In this document: piece after piece, positions 54,093 through 64,000 of the stretch
Position numbering within the stretch: the stretch's first letter is position 1
Layout: every line of letters starts with the position of its first letter
Assembly (NCBI GenBank): GCA_949710005.1
Contig: OX453276.1
Location: forward strand, 20,014,149-20,078,148
From: Ricordea florida
Taxonomy: Eukaryota > Cnidaria > Anthozoa > Corallimorpharia > Ricordeidae
Reading direction: 5' to 3'
DNA length: 64,000 nucleotides
Notes under the pieces: model-generated
Databases searched by the model: none
Told to the model about the DNA's origin: nothing
The model's input: the letters and a program-made list of their open reading frames with translations, nothing else
Made by a program: the position numbers and the translations under genes

Positions 54093-54136
54093 TTCGCGGG
54101 GGGTTCAGCTCGTGAGGACTTTCGATACGGTGGCCA

Positions 54137-54167
54137 TTTTAAACGGTAAGGGAGGATCATCTTTAAG
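54137..54167. promoter_or_regulatory. Divergent TTTAAA-type motifs (copy 2)
   Basis: TTTTAAAC at 54137-54144 and CTTTAAG at 54161-54167 lie in the short gap between capsid and integrase, as in copy 1. Confidence 0.5.
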
Positions 54168-55135
54168 ATGTTTTGAGAGAAGGAGATGAGGGGAATCTAT
54201 TACTCCGCGTCCGGATATTGGAAGGGCTACGCCGCGATTCCCAAGTTGGCGCAGGAGGCGAAGGTGAATGAGAATGAGGCGAGAGAGTGGCTTCAAAAGC
54301 AAGCCTTGTGGCAGATTTATCTCCCGCCACCGAAGTACGTTCCGAGGCCGCACTGGGTGGTCGACGAGTCGAATCATTTGCACCAGGCCGATCTCTTGTT
54401 CCTCCCCCACGGCACTTTCAGGGGGAAGACGTATCGCTACGCCCTCGTCGTAGTGGACGTCGCTTCGAGGTACAAGGATGCGGAAGCGATCTCCTCGAAG
54501 GAAAGTGGGGAGGTCGCGAGAGCCTTTGAGAGGATTTGCGCGCGCAGATTGGGGTCGCTGAACACTCTTTTGGTGGATCCTGGGAGAGAGTTCGTGGGCG
54601 ACGTGACGAAACTTATGGAGAAGCGGGTGGTGATCGTGCAGCGAAGTGCCACGGGGAATCATCGAGCTCAAGCGTTCGTGGAGAGAGCGAACAGGACCAT
54701 TGGGGAGAGGTTGTTCTCTCACCAGTACGCGCAGGAGATGATATCAGACGAGAGGTCCCGAGTGTTGGTAAAGAGGTTGCCTGATATCGTTCGAACGCTG
54801 AACACGAAGACGACGAAGGTGACGGGGAGATTGAAGGCGACTGAGGTCAAGCCCAAGAAGTACGAGAGGCAATGCGGGTTGAGGAGAAGAGGTTGCCGTC
54901 GGAGGTCGCGGTTCGATACTTGTACGCGCCGGGAGAGGACGAGGGTAGCGAGAAAAGGAGGGCCATTGATCCGATATGGAGCATTGAGATTTATTATTTG
55001 TCCCGAAGTGTGCTCTCGCCGAATCAGCCGATCTTGTATTACTTGGAGGGAGGGCTGAAGAGGAGGTTCGTGCGCGAGGAGCTTCAGGTTGTGCCGGAGG
55101 ACACGGAATTGCCGCCAGAGAGCGTTCTGAAGTGA
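54168..55135 (+). pseudogene. Retroviral-type integrase (copy 2)
   Basis: The open part 54186-55058 shows Asp in HLHQADLLFLP, Asp in NTLLVDPGREF and Glu in AQAFVERANRTIGER, so all three catalytic residues are present. ATG 54168 is followed by TGA after two codons, so the next ATG (54186) may serve. A frameshift near 54,870 moves the C-terminal region (SEVAVRYLYAPGED and PILYYLEGGLKRRF, chromo/SH3-like) into another frame, ending at 55135. Copy 1 ends at the same codon. Confidence 0.85.
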
Positions 55136-55186
55136 CCGTACGCGAACGTGTGGACGCCATCTTCTCTGATGATTCGCTTGTCATCC

Positions 55187-58100
55187 TCGCAAGAGAGGAC
55201 GACTTTGTTGATCGTCTCGGAGAACATCTCGTGAAGGTGAGTTCAGATCACGTTCATCTTCCGCATCTGGGGTTTGCGCTCGAAGAGGCACCTCTTATAG
55301 TCTTCGAACGAGATCGTCTTCTTCACCACGGCCTTGCACTTCTCTTGAACTCTTCTCCTCCTCGCCCTCGTCCATCTTGAAGGAGTAGAGTTTCGCCCTG
55401 AGGTTCACGAACTCGGAGATCTGGTTGCCTCCCGTCTCGTCCTTAATCTTGCCGATGACTTTCTTGTTCCCAGCGAAGAAGATGCCCGAGGGGTGATCAT
55501 TGGGGAAGTTGCTCGTGTCGAAGAGCTCGCGAACGTCGGGGACAATCTCACGGAAGAAGTCCTCCGTTCGCACCAGGTACATGAGGGAGTCCGTGTCGGT
55601 GAAGAGGAGGTCCGCCCTCTCGCCATACTTCGGCTTGATGTAGTCGTAGTGTAAATCGTACATCAAGGTCTTGCTGAGGTCGAGGATGGCGGCGCCGAGG
55701 TGAACGGGCTTGTTGAATTCCAGCTTCGTCTTCATCATGTGAATGGCGGCCAGGTTCTCGCAGAAGATGGTGCGGTGTTTGAAGTTCGGCTTCGAGATGA
55801 AGATTCGCGTTTGGGCTTCACTTGAGACGAGTCGAACGTCCACACTGTTACGGATGTTCTCCATCGTCTTCTCGAACACGGAATTGTTCATCAGCTTGAA
55901 GAAGTCCTTCTCGAAGTCGTTCGTCCCCTTCGTTCTGAGGGCGGTGTTCATGTCAATGTAAGACTTCAGAAACGTCGTCTCTTCGAAGGTGACGCCCCTG
56001 TGAATCTGCGCGAGCTTCAATCCGAGGCGCAGGTAGAGCTTCAGAGACTCGTGGTGGAGAACGTAGTTCTTCTTCGTTGAGAGTGTGGGGATGAGCTTCT
56101 CAACCTTGTCCATCATCAGGCGTTCGGGGGCGAGCGGATAATCGTTGTGGAGATCGTGGAGATGTTCGGGACCTCGAGAGTGCACGGGTGCTTTTCCCAC
56201 TCTGAAATCTCCTCATAATTCATCCATGGGAACCCTTGAGTGGGGAGCGGCTTGATCATCGCTCATCCGTAGAGGTTGTTAGCGTCGAGGTAAGTTATGT
56301 AGCTCGTGGGCTTTTGAGGGTCGTGGTGCTTCATGTAGGGGTTGTTCGCCTCAGCGTGTCGAGTGGTGATCATGGAAGCGTCCCCTCGAATTCCCCTCTC
56401 GAACATGAGGAGCATCTCTGGGTCTCGAAGGAGCTCAAGTTTCACGCCAGTCTTCTTCAGCATCGCGTTCGACGCAAGTCCGGGCGAGGTGTAGAACCAC
56501 GTGGGGTCGAGGCCGTAGTTCTTGATGCACACATCTCGGAAGTTCTCAAATACATCCGCGAGTAGAATGGCGTCCGTCTTGAGGTAAAGGTCGTGGTAGT
56601 CTCTCATGCTTCTCATCTTGAAATGCTCCCACACCTTCTGCGCGTGCTCGTAATCCTCATGCGATACGTGTGAATCGTAAAGGGCGGAGGAGAATTCCTC
56701 TTTCGGTGGGAGCTCCGGAGCATCGAATTTGTTGAAGCCATCGAACTAATCGTAGGGGAAGACGCCCTTTCTAAGCAAGAACTTGAACTCATCCTCTTCG
56801 AAGAAATGGTCCATGAACTCGAATGGGTCTTTGGGGAGATTTTTCACCAGGTTGCTGAGACTGGCCGCCATGAATCTGAAGGAGTCCATGAATCTGATCT
56901 CCCGCTTGATTTCAATGACTTTTCCGTTCTTCTTGAATGTCCTCACGACGACATCATTGTTGAAGGATATGTATCTCTCTTTGTTGTTCGGGATGCAGTT
57001 GATCTTTCCTTTTGATGTTCCGAGATTCTTGACGAAGAGATGCGCATCTTAGCCGGAAAGGTTGTGGAAGATCACGGGCAAGAACTTGGGGACCTTATAA
57101 GTCAAGTTACATGACTCATGAGCCGCGCCTCGGTAGTTCCCCGTCAGGTGGCAATGGTCCATCACCTTCTTTTCATCATCGCCCAATTCCCGCTCGCAGA
57201 TGTGGCAATGTGTGGCCTTTTCGAAATCCAGTGTGTTATTTCGTGTCATAAAGATCTTCTTCGGAAACATGAATTCATTGGCAACCTTCTTGATGTCGTC
57301 TTCCAGAGAATCCATGAAGTGCTGCTCAACAACCTCGTCTGGAGATTCGGCTGTGTGCGAAGTGAATCTTGGTTCGAAGATTCCATCGTTGAAACATTTG
57401 GTGAAGTACGCGTATCCGGATGGGTTATGAAGTTGGTATGGGTTCGTGAAGCTTCTCCTTTCATCTGGAGAGCACCCACTGATCTTTTGGATGAAAGATT
57501 CGAAGTCCGCGTAAATGACGAAGGGGTTCCTCATCTTCCTGTTGTGATTTTTGAACTCAATGAACTTGGGCCCTCTATCTTCATCCGAAGGCATCTCCAC
57601 TCTGACTGAGTCGTGATTCTTGCAGAAATCATGATGCGTCGTCAGCGCTTTGGGGGAATTGAAGGAGCTGAGGCATCTTCGGCAGAAATAGATCGCGTGC
57701 TCGTGGCTATTCTTGAAAGAAGACATCAGACGAGAGAGACTCTTGATGACGCAGTAATGGCTCGTCTCTTCGTTTGAGAGAAGGAGGAGATCAATGGGGC
57801 GCGCGTCCTTTGCGCTGATTCTCAGTGGGTACATGTGCCTTTTCCCCAACACGCACCCATCATTCTAAGCGAAGACGTTGATCGCGTACTCACGATTGTT
57901 CCTTTCGAATCTTCCAATCTGCTGAAGGGGTGTGGGGAATTCGATGCCAGTCCAGTCGAGTTTCTCTGAATTGGCCCTCATCTCCCTGTTCACCCTCTGG
58001 GGGTCCTTCTCTCTGGGAAAGGCAGCGGCGGTCACAGCCCATTTGAAGCACTCGTGATCATCCTCGTTCTTAGGGTTCGATCGCCTTCTTGAGAGACAAC

Positions 58101-58740
58101 TCTCGAGGCAGGGGGATGTATGAACTCCCCAGAAGAGGTTCGAAAGGGTCCATGTGAATCTTGAAAGAGACGACGCGATCAAATCTCCAACCCGACCCCT
58201 CATTCTGAAACCTCTGATTCTTCTCAAGCATTACCCTCACCTGTTCTTCGAAAATTCTACCTACGTCGGAAGAATTGGTGATCGTCATAACATGCGTGTG
58301 GAAGTATCCTCTAGTCCTGACGATCTCCCCCGTAGCCGCATTCTCCTTGACGTACTCACAGGTGAAGATGAACTTGAGCTTTACGGGCTTCTCCTTCTTA
58401 TTGATCAGCCGAGAATCCCCTCTCTTGCCCTCTCCAGAAACGTTGGCGGATCGTATCCGGGCACCCCTTCAACAATGTAGGTCCTGAGATATCCATTGAA
58501 AGCTTCTTCGAATTGACGAGCCTCAACTTTGGCCTCAAAAGGTCATTAAGAACATCAACCAGATCCTTCTTCTTCATCCTCAAATATCCGCGCACATCCT
58601 TGAGTTTGGCTAGCAGCCTCAGATCCGAAACCTTGCGACGTTCGAAGGGGATTCGTTCATCACCACTCACAAGAAGCCTGATGAGGGCATCCTTTCTCAA
58701 GTTCCTGAATTCTTTATTGGGTAGTCCCCAATCCTTCAAG
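55187..58740 (-). pseudogene. Protein-primed family B DNA polymerase (copy 2)
   Basis: The fragments 58739-58398, 58288-58070, 58227-57865, 57852-57049, 56946-56746, 56634-56263 and 56200-55295 belong to one broken gene. Seen are Exo I YADFESFIQKISG, Pol A YLDANNLYG, Pol B KLMNNSVFEKTMENI (Gly to Glu in the NSxxG motif) and Pol C LLFTDTDSLMYLV. The N-terminal region (NLRKDALIRLLVSG and DVRGYLRMKKKDLVDVLN) looks like a SAP-type DNA-binding motif and differs from copy 1. The upstream end is cut near 58,745 by the L1-like element. Confidence 0.85.
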
Positions 58741-58831
58741 GGGGAATGGGGCGAGCAATGATGGAGTAGGACGGTTTTTTTGATCGGTCCGCGTTTCTTG
58801 CATTTTATATTGAATCTGAACCTGGTATTTT

Positions 58832-59752
58832 ATGGCCGCATTTCTCAAAAAGACATTAGACGAGAGAAGAAGCAGAATTTCTTCATCAGATGAGTCGAGC
58901 ACTTCTCCAGAAGCGAAAAAGCCGAAGAGCGGAAACATAGATCTGAGCGTGCAAACAGAGGAAGACGACCATGATGAAATCTTTGCGGCCCTAAATATGG
59001 CCGAGGGACTGAAAGAAACACTAAATGAAATTAACCGAAAGCTCAAAAAGCTAGACGACTTAGATAAAATACAAGAAGCTGTCCATGCGGTTCAGAAGTC
59101 CTTGCAAAATTTGGAGCTGAGAATAACGAGTCTCGAAACTTCTCAAGTGACAGCAAGCCGAGACATCGAAAACTTAAAGATGAGCACGAACGACGCCGCC
59201 AATAAGCATTTAGAGTTTACAGAGAGGCTAGAAAAAAGTAAACAGGCTTTTGTAAATATACAGAAGGAGAATGAAGCTTTCCAAGCCAAGCTTACCGAGC
59301 TGGAGGATAAAAATTTGTATCTAGAAGCTTATTCAAGACGTGAAAACCTAACATTTGAGAATATTGTAGAAGAATACGACGGCCGTGAGGACACAGAATC
59401 AGCCCTTCGACATTTCCTCGAAACAGACTTGGAAGATGCAAGCACTGTTGAGATACAGAGAGTGCATCGCCTGGGAAAGAAGAATGATGACAAGCCCAGA
59501 CCTATTATAGCAAGGTTTCTGAGATATAAGGACTGCGAGCGAATACTCTCTCGAGGCAATCGCTTAAGAGGAAGCGACTTCAAAATGTACCAAGACCTTC
59601 CTTACGAGATAGTCGTTAGAAAGAGGAAACAAATGGACACTTTTAAGAAGGCCAGAAAGAACAACATCCCGGCTTCTTTCAGCAAGACGCAACCAGATAA
59701 ACTGTTTATCCGAGGTAAACTTTGGCCATCTGGTAAGATTATGGAATTGTAA
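58832..59752 (+). CDS. L1-type ORF1 protein
   Basis: The open 306-residue frame from ATG 58832 has an acidic Ser-rich N-terminus, a long coiled coil (about residues 55-170), then an RRM-like region beginning YLEAYSRRENLTFENI, with VEIQRVHRLG and RPIIARFLRYKDCERILSR, and a C-terminal domain. This is the Transposase_22/L1 ORF1p layout: a trimeric RNA-binding chaperone packaging the element RNA. No stop or shift is seen. Confidence 0.85.
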   Translation: MAAFLKKTLDERRSRISSSDESSTSPEAKKPKSGNIDLSVQTEEDDHDEIFAALNMAEGLKETLNEINRKLKKLDDLDKIQEAVHAVQKSLQNLELRITSLETSQVTASRDIENLKMSTNDAANKHLEFTERLEKSKQAFVNIQKENEAFQAKLTELEDKNLYLEAYSRRENLTFENIVEEYDGREDTESALRHFLETDLEDASTVEIQRVHRLGKKNDDKPRPIIARFLRYKDCERILSRGNRLRGSDFKMYQDLPYEIVVRKRKQMDTFKKARKNNIPASFSKTQPDKLFIRGKLWPSGKIMEL

Positions 59753-60147
59753 AACTGAAACGTTAATGATTATTTGTTTATGTTTTTTTTTGTCTTGCAT
59801 TAAACAATTTTATTAAGTCGTAGACAGTAACAGTTTTAATTTATTTCTATTCGCAATCGCTATCTCCGCCATCCAGGATCTTTTCTTTGCTATTAGAAGG
59901 CGACCGTCTTTGCCATCCCTTAGTAGTTTTCATAACACCAATTGGATTAGTCTATTTGCATGTTCCCAACCAAAAAATGGTTTTATTCGTTCGTAAGTGT
60001 TTTTTTGTTTCTTCTTTTGGTCTTTTGTTTATTTAAATTCTATAGATTCTATCTTGCCAAATATTTAACACTAATGTACAGTCATCTCATTGTGAGGGTA
60101 ACAAGGCGTGAAGGAATTTTCATGAAAAACATCCCAAACGAATCAAT
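59753..60147. other. Spacer between ORF1 and ORF2
   Basis: About 395 bases, T-rich, no motif recognised. It separates the two L1 ORFs. Confidence 0.5.
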
Positions 60148-63100
60148 ATGGCTTTGACAATAGCCTCTTTGAATGCCAGGGGGCTTAGAGATAATGTTAA
60201 ACGAAGGGAGGTGTTTAATTGGCTACGAATAAAAAACTTTTCATTTTATATGCTACAAGAAGTACATTGCACTGAAAACACCAATTTTAGATGGTCTGCT
60301 GAATGGGGATACCAAACTATTTTTAGCACCTATGAGAGCAATAAAGCAGGAGTAGGTATTCTTTTTAATAATAACTTTAATTTGCAAATTCAAAAACTAT
60401 ACATCGACCCTTTAGGACGCTTTATTGTTTGCGATATAAAAGCAAATGAAAAATATTTAACTTTGGCTAACATCTACGCCCCGAACGATGATAACCCAGT
60501 CTTCTTTTTAGATTTTTTTGACCATCTCGCTGATTTCAGAAGCGATGAAATTGTTATAGGAGGAGACTTCAATCTCGTTCTAGATATAGAAAAGGACAAA
60601 AGCGGTGGTCTTCCTAAAACGCACCAAAATAGTGTAAAAATTATTCACGAATTTTCTGAGAATCTTGATTTAGTGGACGCGTGGAGGTTATTACTCCCTG
60701 AAACTAATAGATACACTTGGAGACAACGGCATCCTAAAGTTCAATGTAGGTTGGATTTTTTTTTGGTAAGCCAAAGTGTTGCTAACAGGACAACTCACGC
60801 TGAAATATCTCCCGGATATAAATCAGATCATTCTATGATAACTTTAAAGATTTCAATACACTCGAACCCTAGGGGACCGGGTTTCTGGAAGCTTAATACA
60901 TCCTTTTTGACTGAAATGACCTATGTAAATCAAATAAAAGCAACTATTCAAGAAACACTTGATGAGTATAGAGAAGATGACACGGTCAACCCTACACTTC
61001 TCTGGGAAATGGTTAAACTAAAAGTGCGTGAAAAATCTCTTTTGTATGCTAAGATTAAAACGAAACAAACGAAGAAACGGGAAATTGTCTTAGAACAAAC
61101 AATCGCCAAACTAGAGGAGGAAGTCGACAAAAGAAATGTAGATGACGCTCAAATGGCACACATCGAAGCAGAAATTTATGAACAAAAGCGTGAACTTGAG
61201 AAAATAATTGAAGAGCGCACTAAAGGTGCAATATTTAGATCTAAAACGAACTGGTATAACGAAGGGGAGAAGAACACCAAATACTTTTTAAATCTAGAAA
61301 AACGGCACTATAAACAAAGTGTAATAACCCAAATCAAAATAAGCGAAAACCAATTTGTTACTTCAAACGAGGAAATCGGAAATGAGTGTGCATCTTTCTT
61401 TAAGAACCTTTATGAATCCAGATGTACGACAGATGATTGGCTTGATACATCTGCCTTCTTTGACGGGGAAAACGATACAATTCTTACAGACCATGAAAGA
61501 GAAACGTGCGAAGGTCCACTTACCAAGAAAGAGTGCCTAGATGCTCTTAAAACCACGGAATCAGACAAAACCCTGGGCACGGATGGCTTGCCAGCAGAGT
61601 TTTACAAAATTTTTTGGAATGACATATCCACCACTCTTATCAATGCATTAAACTATGCTTACGATACAGGTCAACTCTCAATTACCCAGAGAAGGGGAAT
61701 TATTAAACTGATCCCAAAGAAAGACGCAGAGCCTTATCTAATTAAGAACTGGAGACCACTAACTCTGCTAAACTGCGATTACAAACTAGCGGCCAAGGCA
61801 ATTGCTAACCGTCTAAAAAATTTCCTCCCGAACTTAATTAACAATGACCAGACAGGCTTTATTAAAGACAGATTTATTGGTGAAAACATTCGACTAATGG
61901 ACAGTATCATACGCTATGCAAAAGAAAAAAATATACCAGGATTATTACTGTTTCTTGATTTTGAAAAAGCCTTTGATACAATTGAATGGTCTTTCATCAG
62001 GAAAACTCTAGAATATTTTGGTTTCGGCATTGGTATAATAAAATGGTTAAACCTTTTTTACCAATCTTCTGAAAGTTGTGTTTTAAACAATGGCTGGGCG
62101 AGTGATTTTTTTAAAATTCAAAGAGGTGTTAGGCAAGGGTGCCCCCTCTCGCCTTATTTGTTCGTTTTATCAGCTGAAGTATTAGCCAAAGCAATTCGCA
62201 AAAATAGAAATATTAAAGGAATCCTGGTTAAAAATAAACAAATTAAGTTAAGCCAATACGTGGACGACACAACTTTAGTCCTAAATGGGTCAAGAGAATC
62301 TTTAATAAACTGTCTTCAAACATTGGATGATTTCTATAAAGCCTCCGGTTTGAAACTAAACGACAAAAAAACGCTCTCTGGATCGAATCAAAATGTGGAA
62401 GCCGTGAAATATCACTTCCTGGAAGAAACTTTAAGTGGCCAAAAAACAAAGTAAAAGCTCTTGGTGTTTGGTTTTCAGTTGACGCGAAATAAACCGCGAC
62501 GTTGAATTATAATGAAAAATTAGAAAAGGTAAGGACTGTCTTAAGCTGCTGGAAATATCGCAGACTTACACTAATGGGCAAAATAACAGTCCTGAAGAGT
62601 CTTGTCGCCTCTCAACTCGTTTATGTATTATCGCCTTTACCTTCAAATGAAAAAGTCGTCAAAGAAGTAAATAAACTTTTCTTTTCATTCCTTTGGAATG
62701 GAAAACCAGATAGAATTAAACGAAATATTATCATTAACGACTATCCAAGCGGAGGCCTCAGAATGATCGATGTTGAAAGTTTTAGCAAATCCTTAAAAGC
62801 CACGTGGGTCAAAAAATATTTAGATGAAGAAAATCATGGTAAATGGAAACTTTTCTTTGATGTAGAGCTAGAAACAAGTGGAGGTCCAATAGTCCTTAAG
62901 GGCAATCTCAACACGAAAGATATAAAGAAATTTCAACTTAAGGATACTTTCATCAAAGAAATACTGACAATTTGGTCGGAAGTTAATTTTGAAGATGAAA
63001 TTAAATCTAAGAAGCAGTTTCTTAACCAAAACTTATGGTACAATTCATTGATCAGAATTGATGACTGTCCTGTTTTTTACCCTGAATGTTATCACAAAGG

Positions 63101-63922
63101 TATCATAAAGGTGAAACATCTGAAAGATGGCTCAAATAATTTTTTTATCCTATTTTGAATTACAGACAAAATTCAGCCTTAAAACTTGTCCTCTCAGGTA
63201 CTATGGACTTATATCGGCACTTAAACCGCTCTGGAACGCACAAAAAAACAACTTTATTACGACAGACTTCGAACACGAAACTTTTTCGGAAACGTTGATA
63301 AAAAGGCAACGAACAATTCCACCAGTGTATCAGAAACTATTATCCAAAAAATCTACGCTTCCTTCCCAATCTCAATGGAAATGGTTGGAAGACTGCAATT
63401 CAGAAGAAATAAAATTCATTAAATGGAGCGATGCCTATCAATTAGCCTTTAAATGCACCAAAAATACAAAACTTGTTGAATTTCAATTCAAACTCTTACA
63501 TAGGAGAATATCAACTAATGAACTCAACTGAAATCGGAGTACAGGATGACCCTAACTGTTCTTTCTGTAAAGAAGAACCAGAAAAACTAAAGCACTTATT
63601 TTGGTCGTGCTCCAAGGTGATCTCCTTTTGGAATTCTTTAACTCAATTGCTGAAGTTATCAAAGATATTTCCCGAACATTACACGGTGAACATTTTTGTT
63701 GCCTTAGGATTGATACCGGACTGCTCAGAAAATCATCGCCAAATCAATTTCTGCTTTTTACTGGCCAGACACTTTATTTGGATTTGTAAAAATAAAACAA
63801 GACCTCCTGAAATAGAATGTTTTCTACTTTATTTGAAATCGATTTATGTTTTTGAACAAAGAGCAGATGACACAACCAATAAAAAGTGGGATTTACTGGA
63901 AACCCTTTTAAAAATGAAATAG
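60148..63922 (+). pseudogene. L1-type ORF2 (endonuclease-reverse transcriptase), frameshifted
   Basis: Frame 60148-62454 carries an APE-type endonuclease (ASLNARGLRD, MLQEVHCTE, VIGGDFNLVLD, SDHSMITLK) and the reverse transcriptase (GTDGLPAEFYK, LLFLDFEKAFDTIEW, GVRQGCPLSPYLFVLSAEV, SQYVDDTTLVL). It then shifts near 62,454, is interrupted near 62,490, shifts near 63,150 and again near 63,520. The C-terminus has a zinc-knuckle CSFCKEEPEKLKHLFWSC. It would nick DNA and prime reverse transcription, but cannot be translated as one protein here. Confidence 0.88.
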
Positions 63923-63940
63923 AATAAAAAAAAATATCTC

Positions 63941-64000
63941 GTTATCTTCTCCCTCCTTAGTCGAATATACACCATATTGGGCTCTAAGGTCCTCTGAATA
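63941..64000. other. Flank after the L1 3' end
   Basis: 60 bases without recognisable content. They may be the pre-insertion flank. Confidence 0.3.

Larger units (their letters stand above)
48770..58750. mobile_element. Polinton-like element, copy 2 (incomplete, GC-richer)
   Basis: Same family, order and orientation as copy 1 from the small protein at 35.5 kb to the PolB N-terminus. It lacks the left genes, both terminal repeats and the genes between coiled-coil protein and ATPase, where a Penelope-like element sits. The right edge is the L1-like element. Many positions read C or G where copy 1 has T or A. Genes are broken in several places, though the capsid is open. Confidence 0.85.
58750..63940 (+). 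mobile_element. L1-like non-LTR retrotransposon
   Basis: A two-ORF element of about 5.2 kb with a short A-rich 3' end (AAAAAAAAA near 63,930). It lies against the broken PolB of copy 2. ORF1 is open, ORF2 has at least three frameshifts. A related dead ORF2 fragment occurs at 18.2-18.6 kb. No target duplication could be identified because the pre-insertion sequence is unclear. Confidence 0.85.

Noticed and set aside
32313-58750. Live virus or active Polinton
   Set aside because: Integrase, polymerase, ATPase and several other genes carry stops, frameshifts or deletions in both copies.

Overview
This window looks like nuclear DNA of an invertebrate animal, most likely an anthozoan cnidarian such as a coral. 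There are spliced genes with GT-AG introns and no bacterial gene structure. The one host gene is an Ig-Ig-Ig-TM-TIR receptor of the cnidarian IL-1R-like kind. Mobile elements make up most of the rest, and their protein sets (Polinton-like, piggyBac, SWIM-type, Penelope-like, L1-like) are ones I associate with cnidarian genomes. The organism is inferred; the window contains no direct taxonomic marker.

Layout. (a) About 3.0-17.4 kb: a receptor gene with a signal-peptide exon, Ig exons, a transmembrane exon and a TIR exon, all joined by phase-1 splice sites. A tandem duplication of about 2.8 kb (about 4467-7293 and 7294-10024) has copied an Ig2-Ig3 exon pair and its introns. The two Ig2 exons differ at many amino acids, whereas the Ig3 exons and introns are almost identical. 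A decayed Polinton-like element (12.2-16.2 kb, minus strand) lies in the intron before the TIR exon. (b) 17.5-20.8 kb: repeats, a dead L1-like ORF2 fragment and a near-perfect 63-bp foldback. (c) 20,915-29,880: a Mutator-like element of about 9 kb with long inverted ends and a 9-bp target duplication. It carries broken SWIM zinc-finger ORFs and a nested, internally deleted piggyBac (24,637-26,347, TTAA duplication). (d) 29.9-32.3 kb and 46.06-48.7 kb: a tandem array of tRNA-derived SINEs into which the large elements have inserted. (e) 32,313-46,057: a Polinton-like (adintovirus-like) element with both terminal inverted repeats. It has integrase, protein-primed-type DNA polymerase B, double-jelly-roll capsid, a truncated packaging ATPase, minor-capsid-like and several membrane-protein genes, many of them broken. 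(f) 48.77-58.75 kb: a second, diverged, GC-richer copy of the same family in the same orientation. It lacks both ends, and a 5'-truncated Penelope-like retroelement (50.6-52.34 kb) has replaced several genes. (g) 58.75-63.94 kb: an L1-like non-LTR retrotransposon with ORF1 and a frameshifted ORF2.

How the parts fit. The receptor would bind an extracellular ligand through its Ig domains and signal through its TIR domain. The Polinton genes form a virus-like module: integrase and PolB for integration and replication; capsid, penton-like protein and ATPase for a particle; and small membrane or coiled-coil proteins of unknown role. All Polinton copies here carry disabling mutations. The most notable points are the fast-diverging Ig2 duplicate, a recurrent TTTAAA motif before Polinton genes, a Cys/His-repeat ORF beside the Polinton right end, and the SINE array that received three different DNA elements.
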